Assembly (NCBI RefSeq): GCF_027497195.1
Contig: NZ_CP114905.1
Location: 4,413,001-4,477,000, forward strand
Source: Streptomyces sp. WMMC500
Lineage (GTDB): Bacteria > Actinomycetota > Actinomycetes > Streptomycetales > Streptomycetaceae
Direction: 5' to 3'
DNA: 64,000 nt
Shown: positions 52,741 through 61,121 of the stretch, in pieces
How the letters are laid out: every line of letters begins with the position of its first letter
Numbering within the stretch: position 1 is the first letter of the stretch
Notes under the pieces: generated by a model
The model's database searches: none
What the model was told of the DNA's origin: nothing
What the model saw: only the letters and a program-made list of their open reading frames with translations
Translations under genes and position numbers: made by a program

Positions 52741-55700
52741 ATGACTGCTGCACTCATCGGACGCGACCACCCCGCGGGCGTCCTCAGGGCCGAGGCCGAC
52801 CGGGCCGCGGACAGCCACGGGGGCCTCGTGCTGGTCACGGGTGAGCCGGGCATCGGCAAGACGTCGCTGGTCACCGCGGCGGTGGCGGACGCGCGACGGC
52901 GCGGGACGCTGGTGCTCGGCGGCTCGTGCTGGGCGTCGGAGAGCGCGCCGGGGTACTGGCCGTGGGTCCAGGTCGTACGGGCGCTGCGGCGCGGGGTGCC
53001 GACGGCGGAGTGGGCGGGGGCCCGCGAGGCGGCGGGCAGCGGGCTGGACGTGCTGCTCGGCGGGGACCCGGCCGCGACCGGCGCGGAGGGCCGCGGGGGG
53101 CGGCGCGCGCACGGGCCGCCGCACGAGCACGGCCCGCCCGACGGCGTACGGGACCGCGACGGGGTACGGGACGGCGACGTACGCGGCGAGGTTCGCGGCG
53201 ACGACCACGGGCCGGACCACGGCCACGACCACGGCCATGACGCCGGTCCGCACCGCGAGGGGGCGCACGACCACGTGACCGACCCCGCGGCCGTCGCCGG
53301 CCCCCCGGCCGGCCCCGGGCGGGACGCGGCCGGCCCCGGGCCGTACGCCGACACCTTCCATCTCGCCGACGCCGTCACCACCGCCCTGGTCGCCGTCTCG
53401 CAGTTCCGCCCCGTCATCGTCGTCCTCGACGACCTGCACTGGGCGGACCCCGCGTCCCTGCGGCTGCTGGAGTTCGCCGCGCAGCACACGTGGTTCGAGC
53501 GGCTGCTGCTCATCGGCACGTACCGGGACGCCGAGGTCGACACCCCGGGGCACCCGCTGCGCGAGCAGATCGCGCCGCTGGTCGCCAAGGCCACCACCCT
53601 CACCCTCACCGGCCTCGACCGCGCCGGCACGGCCCGGCTCATGGCCCGTACCGCGGGCCGCGACCCGGACGAGGCGCTCGCCGCAGAGGTGCACCGGCGG
53701 ACGGGCGGCAACCCGTTCTTCATCGAGCAGACCGCCCGCCTCTGGGCCGGCGGCGGCTCCGCGGACGCCGTGGCGCCCGGCGTGCGCGATGCGCTGCAGC
53801 GCCGGCTGCGACTGCTGCCGGCGCCGGTCGCCGAGCTGCTGGTCGCCGCCGCGGTGCTCGGCCGCGAGTTCCACCGCCAGGTCCTCGCCGCCGCCGTCGG
53901 CAAGCCGCCCGGGCACGTCGACCGGCTGCTGGAGACCGCCGTCGCCGCCCGGCTCGTCGTGGGGCGGGGCGCGGGCACGTTCGCCTTCGGGCACGACCTG
54001 GTGCGCGAGACGCTGTACGAGGAGCTGGACCCCGCCGAGGCCCGCCGCCGGCACGCGACGGTCGTACGGGCCCTCGACGCCGCGCCCGCGCTGAGCGAGA
54101 AGGTCTTCCCCGCCGACCTCGCCCGGCACGCCTGGGCCGCGGGTGACGAGCTGCCCGCCGAGCAGGCCGTCGGGCTGCTGCGGGCCGCCGGGCAGGACGC
54201 CGGCACCAGGCTGGCGTTCGAGGAGGTCCTCACGCACCTGCGCCGGGCGTACGAGCGGTCCGCCGGCACGTCGGCGCGCTGCCGGCTGCTGACGGCGCTG
54301 GACCTGGGCGGCGCGCTGCTGCACGCGGGGAAGACGGCCGACGCCTGGCCGCTGTTCGACGGCGCGGTGCGCGTCGCCCGCGCCGACGGCGACCCCGAGA
54401 TGCTGGCCCGCGTCGCCCTCGGCGTCTACAGCGCCGAGGGCTACTGCGCGACGGTCCCCCAGGACCAGCTCGACGCCAACCGCCTGCTGCTCCACGAGGC
54501 GCACCGCGCGCTGGCCCGCAGCTCCCAGCCGGAGCCGGCCGGCGGAACGGCAGGCTCGGCGGGGGAGCTGTCGGCCGACCAGATGGCGGCGGAGCTGAGC
54601 ATCACCCTGTCCGTCAGCGCCCGCCGCGGCCAGGACGACGAGCAGTTGGGCTTCGGCCTGTGGACCCGGCACAACGCGATCTGGGGCCTGGGCACGGCCG
54701 CCGAGCGGCTGGCGCTGACGGAGGAGCTGATCACGCTCGCCGAGCGGGCCGGCAACCCCTCGGGGCGGCACATCGCGGTGGCGATGCGCTGGGTGGCCCT
54801 GCTGGAGCTGGGCGACCCGCGCTTCTCCGGCACGTACCGCGACTACGTCACCGCCGCCGAGCAGAGCGACCTCGCCAGCATCCGGCACAGCCTGGTGATG
54901 GACCAGAGCCTGGTCGCGGCGCTGCGCGGCGACTTCGACGCCGCCGAGCGGTACCTCGCGGAGGTCGTGGAGCTGGGCCGGGACAAGGAGCACGAGCAGT
55001 GGATCGAGCTGCTCGACCACCACTGGTGGACGATCCGGATGCTCCAGGGCCGGTACGCGGAGGCGGCCGAGGCGGCGGCGCGGCTCAGCACGGCGGGGCA
55101 CGGCTTCCCGGCCGGACTGCGGGCGCTGGCGGAGCTGCGCCGCGGCGACACGGAGCCCGCCCTGCGGCTGATCGCCGAGGGCCCGCCGACCCACGAGCAG
55201 CAGAATCGCGGCTTCTTCCCGCTGTGGCTGCGGCTGGAGGCGGAGACGGCGGCGGCGACGCGGGACCCGGAGCTGTCCGCGGCGGTACGGGACGCGCTGA
55301 CGCCGCACCGCGGGCAATGGCTCGTGGCGGTCTACGGCTGGGACATGAGCGGGCCCGTCGACTACTGGCTGGCGCTGGTCGACGCGGCGGAGGGCCGCTG
55401 GACCCGGGCGGCCGAGGGCTTCCGCGAGGCGCGCCGCTCCGCGGACCTGCTCCAGGCCCGCCCGTGGTCGGTGCTGGCCCGGCACGGGCTGGCGCGGGTG
55501 CTACGGGAACAGGGCGACCCGGCGGCGGAGAAGCTGGCGCGCGAGACGGCGGAGGAAGCGGCCCGCCTGGGCATGAGGCTGGACACGGAAGAAAACCCCC
55601 GCCCCGCGCCCACACCACCCGCACCCCCGCCCACCGGCGCGGAGTTCCGCTACGACGGCCGGGTGTGGACCCTGACGTACGCGGGCCGGACCGTGCACCT

Positions 55701-56184
55701 CCCCGACGCCAAGGGCCTGCGCGACCTGCACACCCTGCTCGGCGCCCCCGGCACCGACGTCCCCGCCGTCCGCCTCCTCAACCCGGAGGGCGGCGAGGAG
55801 GTGGTGGCCGCCCACCGCATGGGCGGCGACCCCCTGCTGGACGCCGAGGCCAAGTCCCGCTACCGCAGCCGCCTGGAACTCCTCGACGAGGAGATCGACC
55901 ACGCGACCGCCACGGGCGACGACACGCGCGCCGCCGCGTACGACCGCGAACGGGCGGCGCTCCTGGAGGAACTGCGCGCCGCCGCCGGCCTCGCGGGCCG
56001 CACCCGCCGCCTCGGCGACGAGGCGGAACGCGCCCGCAAGGCGGTGGGCGCCCGCATCCGCGACGCCCTCCGCAAGATCGCGAACGGCCACCCGGACCTG
56101 GCCGCCCACCTCAGACAGTCCCTCTCCACCGGCACCACCTGCACCTACCACCCGCCGGACCCCCCGCCCGCCTGGCGGCTGTGA
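52741..56184 (+). CDS. AAA/TPR transcriptional regulator with a His-rich insert and C-terminal winged helix
   Basis: An 1147-residue STAND-type regulator. Walker A is LVTGEPGIGKTSLVTAAV (~32-49); Walker B is VIVVLDDLHWADPASL (~222-237). Between them, residues ~121-178, lies an insert with 14 or more His in runs such as DDHGPDHGHDHGHDAGPH, absent from typical members. The middle (~480-930) is TPR-like. In place of a LuxR helix-turn-helix, the C-terminus (~965-1130) has a winged-helix-like LTYAGRTVHLPDAKGLRDLH followed by a coiled coil and RARKAVGARIRDALRKIANGHPDLAAHL, a domain shared by a family of large ATP-dependent activators. The target is unknown. The insert could bind metal. Confidence 0.88.
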   Translation: MTAALIGRDHPAGVLRAEADRAADSHGGLVLVTGEPGIGKTSLVTAAVADARRRGTLVLGGSCWASESAPGYWPWVQVVRALRRGVPTAEWAGAREAAGSGLDVLLGGDPAATGAEGRGGRRAHGPPHEHGPPDGVRDRDGVRDGDVRGEVRGDDHGPDHGHDHGHDAGPHREGAHDHVTDPAAVAGPPAGPGRDAAGPGPYADTFHLADAVTTALVAVSQFRPVIVVLDDLHWADPASLRLLEFAAQHTWFERLLLIGTYRDAEVDTPGHPLREQIAPLVAKATTLTLTGLDRAGTARLMARTAGRDPDEALAAEVHRRTGGNPFFIEQTARLWAGGGSADAVAPGVRDALQRRLRLLPAPVAELLVAAAVLGREFHRQVLAAAVGKPPGHVDRLLETAVAARLVVGRGAGTFAFGHDLVRETLYEELDPAEARRRHATVVRALDAAPALSEKVFPADLARHAWAAGDELPAEQAVGLLRAAGQDAGTRLAFEEVLTHLRRAYERSAGTSARCRLLTALDLGGALLHAGKTADAWPLFDGAVRVARADGDPEMLARVALGVYSAEGYCATVPQDQLDANRLLLHEAHRALARSSQPEPAGGTAGSAGELSADQMAAELSITLSVSARRGQDDEQLGFGLWTRHNAIWGLGTAAERLALTEELITLAERAGNPSGRHIAVAMRWVALLELGDPRFSGTYRDYVTAAEQSDLASIRHSLVMDQSLVAALRGDFDAAERYLAEVVELGRDKEHEQWIELLDHHWWTIRMLQGRYAEAAEAAARLSTAGHGFPAGLRALAELRRGDTEPALRLIAEGPPTHEQQNRGFFPLWLRLEAETAAATRDPELSAAVRDALTPHRGQWLVAVYGWDMSGPVDYWLALVDAAEGRWTRAAEGFREARRSADLLQARPWSVLARHGLARVLREQGDPAAEKLARETAEEAARLGMRLDTEENPRPAPTPPAPPPTGAEFRYDGRVWTLTYAGRTVHLPDAKGLRDLHTLLGAPGTDVPAVRLLNPEGGEEVVAAHRMGGDPLLDAEAKSRYRSRLELLDEEIDHATATGDDTRAAAYDRERAALLEELRAAAGLAGRTRRLGDEAERARKAVGARIRDALRKIANGHPDLAAHLRQSLSTGTTCTYHPPDPPPAWRL
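53105..53275 (+). repeat. His/Asp/Gly-coding simple sequence inside the AAA regulator
   Basis: Short words such as GACCACGGCCACGACCACGG recur here, coding for alternating His, Asp and Gly. The stretch is in frame and lies in the ATPase domain between Walker A and Walker B. Confidence 0.75.
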
Positions 56185-56295
56185 CGCCGCGGACACGGGC
56201 GGCGTGCTCAGGCTCGGCGGCCGGCCGCGGCCTCGACGACCTCGTCGAGTCGGGCGAGCGCGGTACGGGTCGGTGACGCCGGGCCGGGCCGCCCC

Positions 56296-56829
56296 TCAGC
56301 CGCGTGTGCGGCGCCGGTAGTAGTGCAGAGTGACGGCACCCAGCAGCGGCCCCCACACTGCCATCGGCAGGTAGCAGGCGTTCATCAGCCACTCTCCCCA
56401 CGGTGCGATGTCCATCTCGGCGTGCAGTGTCGTCCAGACGAAGAGCACGCCGTAGACCGTGCACGCGAGTGCCCCGATGCCCGCCGGGACGACGGCGGCG
56501 AGCACGGGGATGCGGCGGCCCCTCAGCCACGGGACCCAACCCGGCCACACCTCCCCCCACGGCCGCACCAGGCCCAGCGTCAGGTAGGCCAGGGCCTCCT
56601 GCAGCACGGACAGCAACGGTACGACGAGATACCCCCAACCCGGGATGAGCATCGAGTCGTACTCGGACTCGGCGAGCCCCAGCGGTACGCCGAGCACCAC
56701 GGCGAGGCGCCACAGGGCGGACGGCAGGGTAGCCCACAGGGTCACGGCCGCTGCCCGCCGGGCCCACAAGGGAACGGGCGAGACGGCCACGGGATACGGG
56801 ACGGCGGGGCAACGCGCGCTGGTCGGCAT
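56296..56829 (-). CDS. Multi-pass membrane protein of unknown function
   Basis: A 177-residue protein with four hydrophobic segments: AVTLWATLPSALWRLAVVLGVPLGL, LVVPLLSVLQEALAYLTLGLV, PVLAAVVPAGIGALACTVYGVLFVW and NACYLPMAVWGPLLGAVTLHY. Between helices 2 and 3 is a conserved-looking WGEVWPGWVPWLRGRRIP. GGGAG precedes the ATG at 56829; longer frames read non-coding sequence. Similar small membrane proteins are widespread in Streptomyces without an assigned role. Confidence 0.8.
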   Translation of the reverse strand: MPTSARCPAVPYPVAVSPVPLWARRAAAVTLWATLPSALWRLAVVLGVPLGLAESEYDSMLIPGWGYLVVPLLSVLQEALAYLTLGLVRPWGEVWPGWVPWLRGRRIPVLAAVVPAGIGALACTVYGVLFVWTTLHAEMDIAPWGEWLMNACYLPMAVWGPLLGAVTLHYYRRRTRG

Positions 56830-57173
56830 AGGAGTGGCTCCCGGGTTGTGCTGGCACGGCAGCCCGACGTTGTCATGTGCCGAGTTCAGGCCACATCCGA
56901 CCACGGAGTGGTGCCGGGTCCGCCTCCGGTCTGACACAGCCGTAGTTCGTTCCACTGATCCCATGCCTGTGGGGATTTGCCGTGTCAGCGGGACGCGGTG
57001 GTGAGCTTCGCGATCTCCGGGTTGCGATCCCACATGCCGTTGCCGCCCCGGTAGACGGGCGGCCCTGACGGGGGCGGAGCCTCGTGACACGAGGTTTTCT
57101 CCCACGTCACCGCGACCAGCGGCAAGAAGTGGACAGCTCCTCCGCGGTCCTCACCCGCTGAGTCGACAGGGCC
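56830..57173. other. 344-bp region with one possible small ORF
   Basis: Between the membrane protein and the hydrolase. The right half (56985-57125, minus strand) may encode a 46-residue protein, listed separately. The left half (56830-56984) holds the promoter of the membrane protein and shows no other feature I can support. Confidence 0.4.
56985..57125 (-). CDS. Possible small protein downstream of the hydrolase
   Basis: A TTG-started frame of 46 codons in the same frame as, and 48 bp after, the hydrolase stop. It ends in GGNGMWDRNPEIAKLTTASR. Third positions are about 80% G/C while the surrounding DNA is less biased, which suggests coding, and GGAGGAG lies 11 bases upstream. No family is recognised. 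It could be a real small gene or a decayed C-terminal extension of the hydrolase. Confidence 0.3.
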   Translation of the reverse strand: MPLVAVTWEKTSCHEAPPPSGPPVYRGGNGMWDRNPEIAKLTTASR

Positions 57174-57818
57174 TCAGCCGGCCGGGTTCATCCGGGTGAA
57201 CCACTCCGCCGCCGCGGCGCCGACCTCCTCCAGAGCGCCCGGCTCCGGGAACAGGTGCGTCGCACCCGGGATCACGCGCAGTTCGTACGGTGCGGTGAGC
57301 TCGTGCGCGGCCTCCTCGTTGAGCTTGATCACGAGGTCGTCCCGGCCGCCCACGAGCAGCAGCACCGGCGCGCGTACGCCGGCGAGCGCGCCGCCCGCGA
57401 GGTCGGGGCGACCGCCCCGGGAGACCACGGCCCGTACCAGCTCGGGACGCTCGGCCGCGGTGATCAGGGCCGCCGCGGCGCCCGTGCTGGCGCCGAAGAG
57501 GCCGAGGGGCAGATCGCTGATGCGAGCCGCGAGCCAGTCGGCGGCGCCGCTGAGCCGGCGGGCCAGCAGGGCGATGTCGAAACGGTGCTCGCGGGTGACC
57601 TCATCGGTCTGGTCCTCGGCCGGAGTGAGCAGATCCAGCAGCAGGGTGCCGAACCCGCGGTCGTTCAGTTGGGCGGCGACGGCCTGGTTGCGCGGGCTGT
57701 GCCGCGAACTGCCGCTGCCGTGGGCGAACAGCACCAGGCCCGCGGCCTCGTCGGGCACCGCGAGGTCGCCGCTCAGCTCCGTGCCGGCGATCCGGAGGGT
57801 CACGCTCTCGACAGCCAT
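57174..57818 (-). CDS. Dienelactone-hydrolase-type alpha/beta hydrolase
   Basis: A 214-residue cytosolic hydrolase. GLVLFAHGSGSSRHSPRN holds the oxyanion region, GLFGASTGAAAALI the nucleophile Ser, LLVGGRDDLV the Asp and IPGATHLFPEPGAL the His. The pattern is that of small alpha/beta hydrolases often encoded with phosphoribosyltransferases. The ATG at 57818 has GGGAGG eight bases upstream; earlier starts lack one. The substrate is unknown. Confidence 0.88.
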   Translation of the reverse strand: MAVESVTLRIAGTELSGDLAVPDEAAGLVLFAHGSGSSRHSPRNQAVAAQLNDRGFGTLLLDLLTPAEDQTDEVTREHRFDIALLARRLSGAADWLAARISDLPLGLFGASTGAAAALITAAERPELVRAVVSRGGRPDLAGGALAGVRAPVLLLVGGRDDLVIKLNEEAAHELTAPYELRVIPGATHLFPEPGALEEVGAAAAEWFTRMNPAG

Positions 57819-58046
57819 GGTCACCTCCCACCCCCCTGGGACAGCGTTGCTGGTAGCCGGGTACCAACGAGACGAACCGGCAAACCGCACCCGCACCGCT
57901 CCAGGAGCAACACATTCGTGTGGCGAGATCATCACCCAGAGTGGCAGCCCGCCCCAAGGCGGTGCTCGATGACGTGGAGGCGGGTGGGACCTACCGCATC
58001 ACGCGGACCCTGCGGGTCTTTGCTGATGCCGGTGAGGGCCGCCCAC

Positions 58047-58597
58047 TCAGCCCAGATCGAGCACCATGACGTCGTGCAGATCAGCCTCGGGCCAAGGCCG
58101 TGCCTCGCCGACCTTCCGGTACCCCCACGTTCGGTACACGGCTGATGCCGCCCTGCTGTCGGAGTGGACATTGAGCAGCACGCGCTCGGCCGCGATGCCG
58201 TCGAGCAGCGTCTCGTGGAGACGGCGGGCAATGCCGTGTCCGCGCCAGGGTGTGCGCACGGCGAGTTCCATGCGGCCGAAGGTGCGGTGGCCGTCCTCGC
58301 GCCGCATGTCGTCGGATACGGGCTCGATGAGTCGGTCCCACCACCCCGTGTCCGCGCTCAGCGGGTACCCGTACGCCATGCCGACCGGCTCGCCGTCCTC
58401 GGTCCGGGCCAGGCCGCACGAAAGGTGGTCTTGCGGGTCTGGGAGCGGAAGCGCCGGAAGGTCGCGTTCACGTCGCTCTCGGTCTCGCTGTACGGCGGCT
58501 CCGCGAACGCCTCGGCGTAGACCAGGCGGAACGAGTCCTCGGCCGGTGCGGCGGCCTGCCCGTCCATCTGCTCCAGGACCACAGCCTGTCCTGTCAC
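58047..58597 (-). pseudogene. GNAT-family acetyltransferase gene with a -1 frameshift
   Basis: From the GTG at 58597 (GGGGAG upstream) the frame encodes TGQAVVLEQMDG to FRRFRSQTRKTTFRA. At about 58412 it shifts; the other frame supplies LARTEDGEPVGMAYGYPLSA, then FGRMELAVRTPWRGHGIARR (acetyl-CoA loop), LLNVHSDSRAASAVYRTWGY and a normal end at 58047. Adding one C to the GCGGCC run restores RAALARTEDG, as expected for a GNAT of ~183 residues. All family motifs are otherwise intact. The defect may be real or a sequencing error. Confidence 0.85.
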
Positions 58598-58674
58598 GTG
58601 ACTCCCCGGGACGGTTTCGCGGTCGCGGCCGCTGACCGGACAGCGCGGGTACGCGCGCGGACGCCCCCGTAACG

Positions 58675-58704
58675 CCGGCCCCCGCCTGCGGTGGCGGGGG
58701 CCGG
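58675..58704. terminator. Perfect 12-bp hairpin after the cassette 2 DUF397 gene
   Basis: CCGGCCCCCGCC, loop TGCGGT, GGCGGGGGCCGG. It lies 20 bp past the DUF397 stop and should end the leftward XRE-DUF397 transcript. Confidence 0.8.
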
Positions 58705-58724
58705 ACGTTCGGGGCTGTCGGGCC

Positions 58725-58931
58725 TCAGGCGGAGAACTCCCCGCCCTTGACCGCGGACACGAAGTCGGCCCAGCCCTCCGGCGTGAAGGTGAGCGCCGGG
58801 CCGTGCGGGTCCTTGCTGTCGCGGACCGGGACGACGTACGTGATCCCTTCCCCGATCTCGACGCAGTCGCCCCCGTTAGTGCTGTAGCTGGACTTGCGCC
58901 AGCGGACGGAAAACTCACTTGCGCTGGTCAT
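58725..58931 (-). CDS. DUF397 protein, cassette 2
   Basis: A 68-residue DUF397 protein: VRWRKSSYSTNGGDCVEIGEG, VVPVRDSKDPHGPALTFTPEGW and a terminal ADFVSAVKGGEF. The start overlaps the XRE stop by four bases. It shares the RDSKDPHGPALTF core with the cassette 1 protein. It presumably modulates the XRE partner. Confidence 0.93.
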   Translation of the reverse strand: MTSASEFSVRWRKSSYSTNGGDCVEIGEGITYVVPVRDSKDPHGPALTFTPEGWADFVSAVKGGEFSA

Positions 58932-59785
58932 CGCTTCTCCAACCCTTCCAGGTGCGTACCGATGCGTTCGGCAGACGCTTCGGGCGACAAGGCGTAGCCA
59001 CGCAGCAGATCATAGGCCCGGACGCCTTCAGCGACCTCGGCTGTGTCGAGGGCCGTCCGCCCCTGCGAGAAGCCGTCCACGAACAGGACGTCGTGCGGCG
59101 GCTTGCGGTCGCCTGCCGTCGGATTCCGACGCTGATCGAAGTTCAGGAGGGTGAACGGGCCGGCCAGGCCGGGATGCGCCGCCACTTCGTCCGGCACCAC
59201 CTGGATCACCGTCCGGGGCTGTCGGCCCGCGGTCAGCAGACGCTCAAGCTGGGCGCGCATGACGGCGGGCCCGCCGATCTTCCTGCGGAGCGCCTGCTCG
59301 TCGACGATGAACCAGGTGTGCGGCGGATCCTGGCGCTCCAGGATGGCCTGCCGGGTCATGCGCGCGGCGACGAGGTCAGCCAGGTCGTCCGGCCGCACCG
59401 GAGCGAGCATCGCCCGCGCGTACTCCTCCGTCTGCAACAGGGCCGGGATGATCTGGCTCTGGAACGTGGAGATCCTGGAAGCGTCGCGCTCCATCTCCAC
59501 GTACGGCAGGAACCAGCTCGGGTACGCGAACTGGAGCACCAGCGGATGGAAGTCCTCGAAGAAGTCGACGCCGAACGCCAGGTCGAGGTCGCGTGCCAGG
59601 TCCGCGCTCGGCACCCGCTTCGCGTTCTCCACATAACTGACCATGGCCCCGGTGGTGTGCGCCTTCGTCGCCAGCTCCGTCTGGGACCAGCCCCGTTCGG
59701 TGCGCAGGTTGAGCACGCGCGAGCCGAAGAAGGCCAGCAGGCTTGCGGGAGTCTCCGGTTCGCCGTTGCGGCTCTGCGTCGTCAC
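58928..59785 (-). CDS. XRE-family regulator with DUF5753, cassette 2
   Basis: A 285-residue regulator. The helix-turn-helix is LRTERGWSQTELATKAHTTGAMVSYVENAKRVPS; DUF5753 follows with FQSQIIPALLQTEEYARAML, DLVAARMTRQAILERQDPP, RTVIQVVPDEVAAHPGLAGPF and the closing DVLFVDGFSQGR. The GTG at 59785 has GGAGGA 9-10 bases upstream. It is only distantly similar to the cassette 1 XRE although the divergent ATPases are close, so the two cassettes probably bind different DNA or partners. Confidence 0.92.
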   Translation of the reverse strand: MTTQSRNGEPETPASLLAFFGSRVLNLRTERGWSQTELATKAHTTGAMVSYVENAKRVPSADLARDLDLAFGVDFFEDFHPLVLQFAYPSWFLPYVEMERDASRISTFQSQIIPALLQTEEYARAMLAPVRPDDLADLVAARMTRQAILERQDPPHTWFIVDEQALRRKIGGPAVMRAQLERLLTAGRQPRTVIQVVPDEVAAHPGLAGPFTLLNFDQRRNPTAGDRKPPHDVLFVDGFSQGRTALDTAEVAEGVRAYDLLRGYALSPEASAERIGTHLEGLEKR

Positions 59786-59942
59786 TGTGCCCAGTCCTCC
59801 TCTTTAACTTCCGGACTGTTAAGCCGTCACCCCTGGTGAGAGGGGGTCTGGCGGGTGAACCGTTGAGTACACCGCGTAGTTACCCGCTCACGCGGAGTTC
59901 GAACGGCCGCAGCGCAGCTCCCATCGGAACGAGGTAGGCACG
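59786..59942. promoter_or_regulatory. Divergent control region of WhiJ-like cassette 2
   Basis: A 157-bp spacer between the XRE and ATPase genes. TTAACTTCCGGACTGTTAAGCC at 59803-59824 has an imperfect inverted TTAAC/GTTAA pair. The 13-bp CTACGCGGTGTAC (minus strand, 59867-59879) resembles the site in the cassette 1 spacer. Both are candidate operators. Confidence 0.45.
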
Positions 59943-60383
59943 ATGACCATCCAGGCCCGTACATTCACCAGGAACGCCCGCTCGGTCGGCCGGGCGCGCG
60001 ACTTCGTCGCCTCGCTGGTGGGCACGGCGGACCGGGCCGAGGACATCCGCGTGTGCGTCTCCGAGCTGGCGACCAACGCGCTGCGCCACACACCCGCCGG
60101 GCGGGTCTTCCTCGTCCACGTCGACGTACGGCCGGAGGAGCACCTCGTCCAGATCGAGGTCCACGACGCGGGGGACGGCAAGCCTCACGTATGCACCCCC
60201 GCGGACACCGACGACCGCGGCCGAGGGCTGCTCCTGGTCGCCGCCCTCGCCGACGACTGGGGCACCTCCGAACGCAACGGACCGGGCAAGGCCATCTGGG
60301 CAACGTTCAAACTCCCCGGCGGCCCGTCGGCACATCAGCCGTGCGCCCTCTCGGCAGGCGACCGCCGCACCGACCGCAACTGA
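59943..60383 (+). CDS. RsbW/AbaA-like ATPase, cassette 2
   Basis: A 146-residue HATPase: RVCVSELATNALRHTPAG (N-box), QIEVHDAGDGKPHV (G1), TDDRGRGLLLVAALADDWG (G2) and GPGKAIWATFKLP at the end of the fold. The C-terminal ~18 residues are a polar tail not found in the cassette 1 protein. About 70% identity by eye to the ATPase at 9206. ATG preceded by ACGAGG. As in cassette 1 it is divergent from the XRE gene. Likely role: binding a sigma or anti-anti-sigma factor. Confidence 0.9.
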   Translation: MTIQARTFTRNARSVGRARDFVASLVGTADRAEDIRVCVSELATNALRHTPAGRVFLVHVDVRPEEHLVQIEVHDAGDGKPHVCTPADTDDRGRGLLLVAALADDWGTSERNGPGKAIWATFKLPGGPSAHQPCALSAGDRRTDRN

Positions 60384-60491
60384 CCCGGCACGCAGCGCGG
60401 CACCCACGGCACCCGCCGCCCGCCCGGCACCTGTGACCCTTCGTTCCACAGTTGCGCGACAAATGTTCTACACTCCGGGTATCCTGAGGTT

Positions 60492-60692
60492 ATGGCAGCG
60501 ACCATCGGATTCCGCCCCACGGACGAAGACGAGCGGATCATAAGAGCCGCGATGCGTGAAGGTGAGCGCACGAGCGACGTGATCCGGCGTGCGCTCCGGC
60601 TGCTCGAACGCGAGGTCTGGCTCGCACAGGCCCGCGAGGACGCGGAACGGCTCAAGGACGAGGACCTGTCCGCCGAGGAGGACGCCTGGTGA
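60492..60692 (+). CDS. mazE: MazE-type antitoxin
   Basis: A 66-residue protein with a ribbon-helix-helix start ([32 protein letters not shown]) and an acidic C-terminal tail ([15 protein letters not shown]) for toxin binding. It overlaps the next gene by four bases (GTGA). Upstream, CTGAGGTT precedes the ATG, and TACACT at 60469-60474 is a candidate -10. Confidence 0.87.
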   Translation: MAATIGFRPTDEDERIIRAAMREGERTSDVIRRALRLLEREVWLAQAREDAERLKDEDLSAEEDAW

Positions 60693-61012
60693 TCCGCGGT
60701 GCGGTGTATCGCGTGGACCTGGGCGACGCCAAGCGGGGTTACGAGCAGCGGGGCCGCCGCTACGGGCTCGTGCTGAGCCCGAGTTCCATGCCGTGGAACG
60801 TGGCCACGATCGTCCCCACGTCGACGAGCGCGCAGCCGGCCGCCTTCCGGCCCGAACTCGATGTGGCGGGGAGCCGTACACGACTCCTGGTGGACCAGAT
60901 CCGCACGATCGACGTGTCGTACGTCCACGGCGACCCGGTCCACTACCTCGACCACGCCGAACTGGCAGAGGTCGAGCACGCAGTAGCCCGCTACCTCGGC
61001 CTCGCGTCCTGA
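60689..61012 (+). CDS. mazF: MazF/PemK-type endoribonuclease toxin
   Basis: A 107-residue toxin. [29 protein letters not shown] is the MazF beta-barrel start with the catalytic Arg, [16 protein letters not shown] follows, and [14 protein letters not shown] carries the conserved Asp/Gln-Arg. MazF enzymes cut mRNA or rRNA at short sequences. GTG start inside the end of the antitoxin gene. No key residue is missing. Confidence 0.9.
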   Translation: MIRGAVYRVDLGDAKRGYEQRGRRYGLVLSPSSMPWNVATIVPTSTSAQPAAFRPELDVAGSRTRLLVDQIRTIDVSYVHGDPVHYLDHAELAEVEHAVARYLGLAS

Positions 61013-61121
61013 CACACCTGGGCCTGCGGCCCACCACACCCCCGGGGCCGCGCTGAACCAGCTCTGGGACTCCTTGGCCTTCCCTATGCTGTAAGCACGA
61101 AGCCGGAAGAGGTGTCGGGCC

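Noticed and set aside
57080..57098. CCTCG-TGACA-CGAGG followed by TTTT as an intrinsic terminator
   Set aside because: No plus-strand gene ends upstream of it, and it lies within a possible minus-strand small gene.
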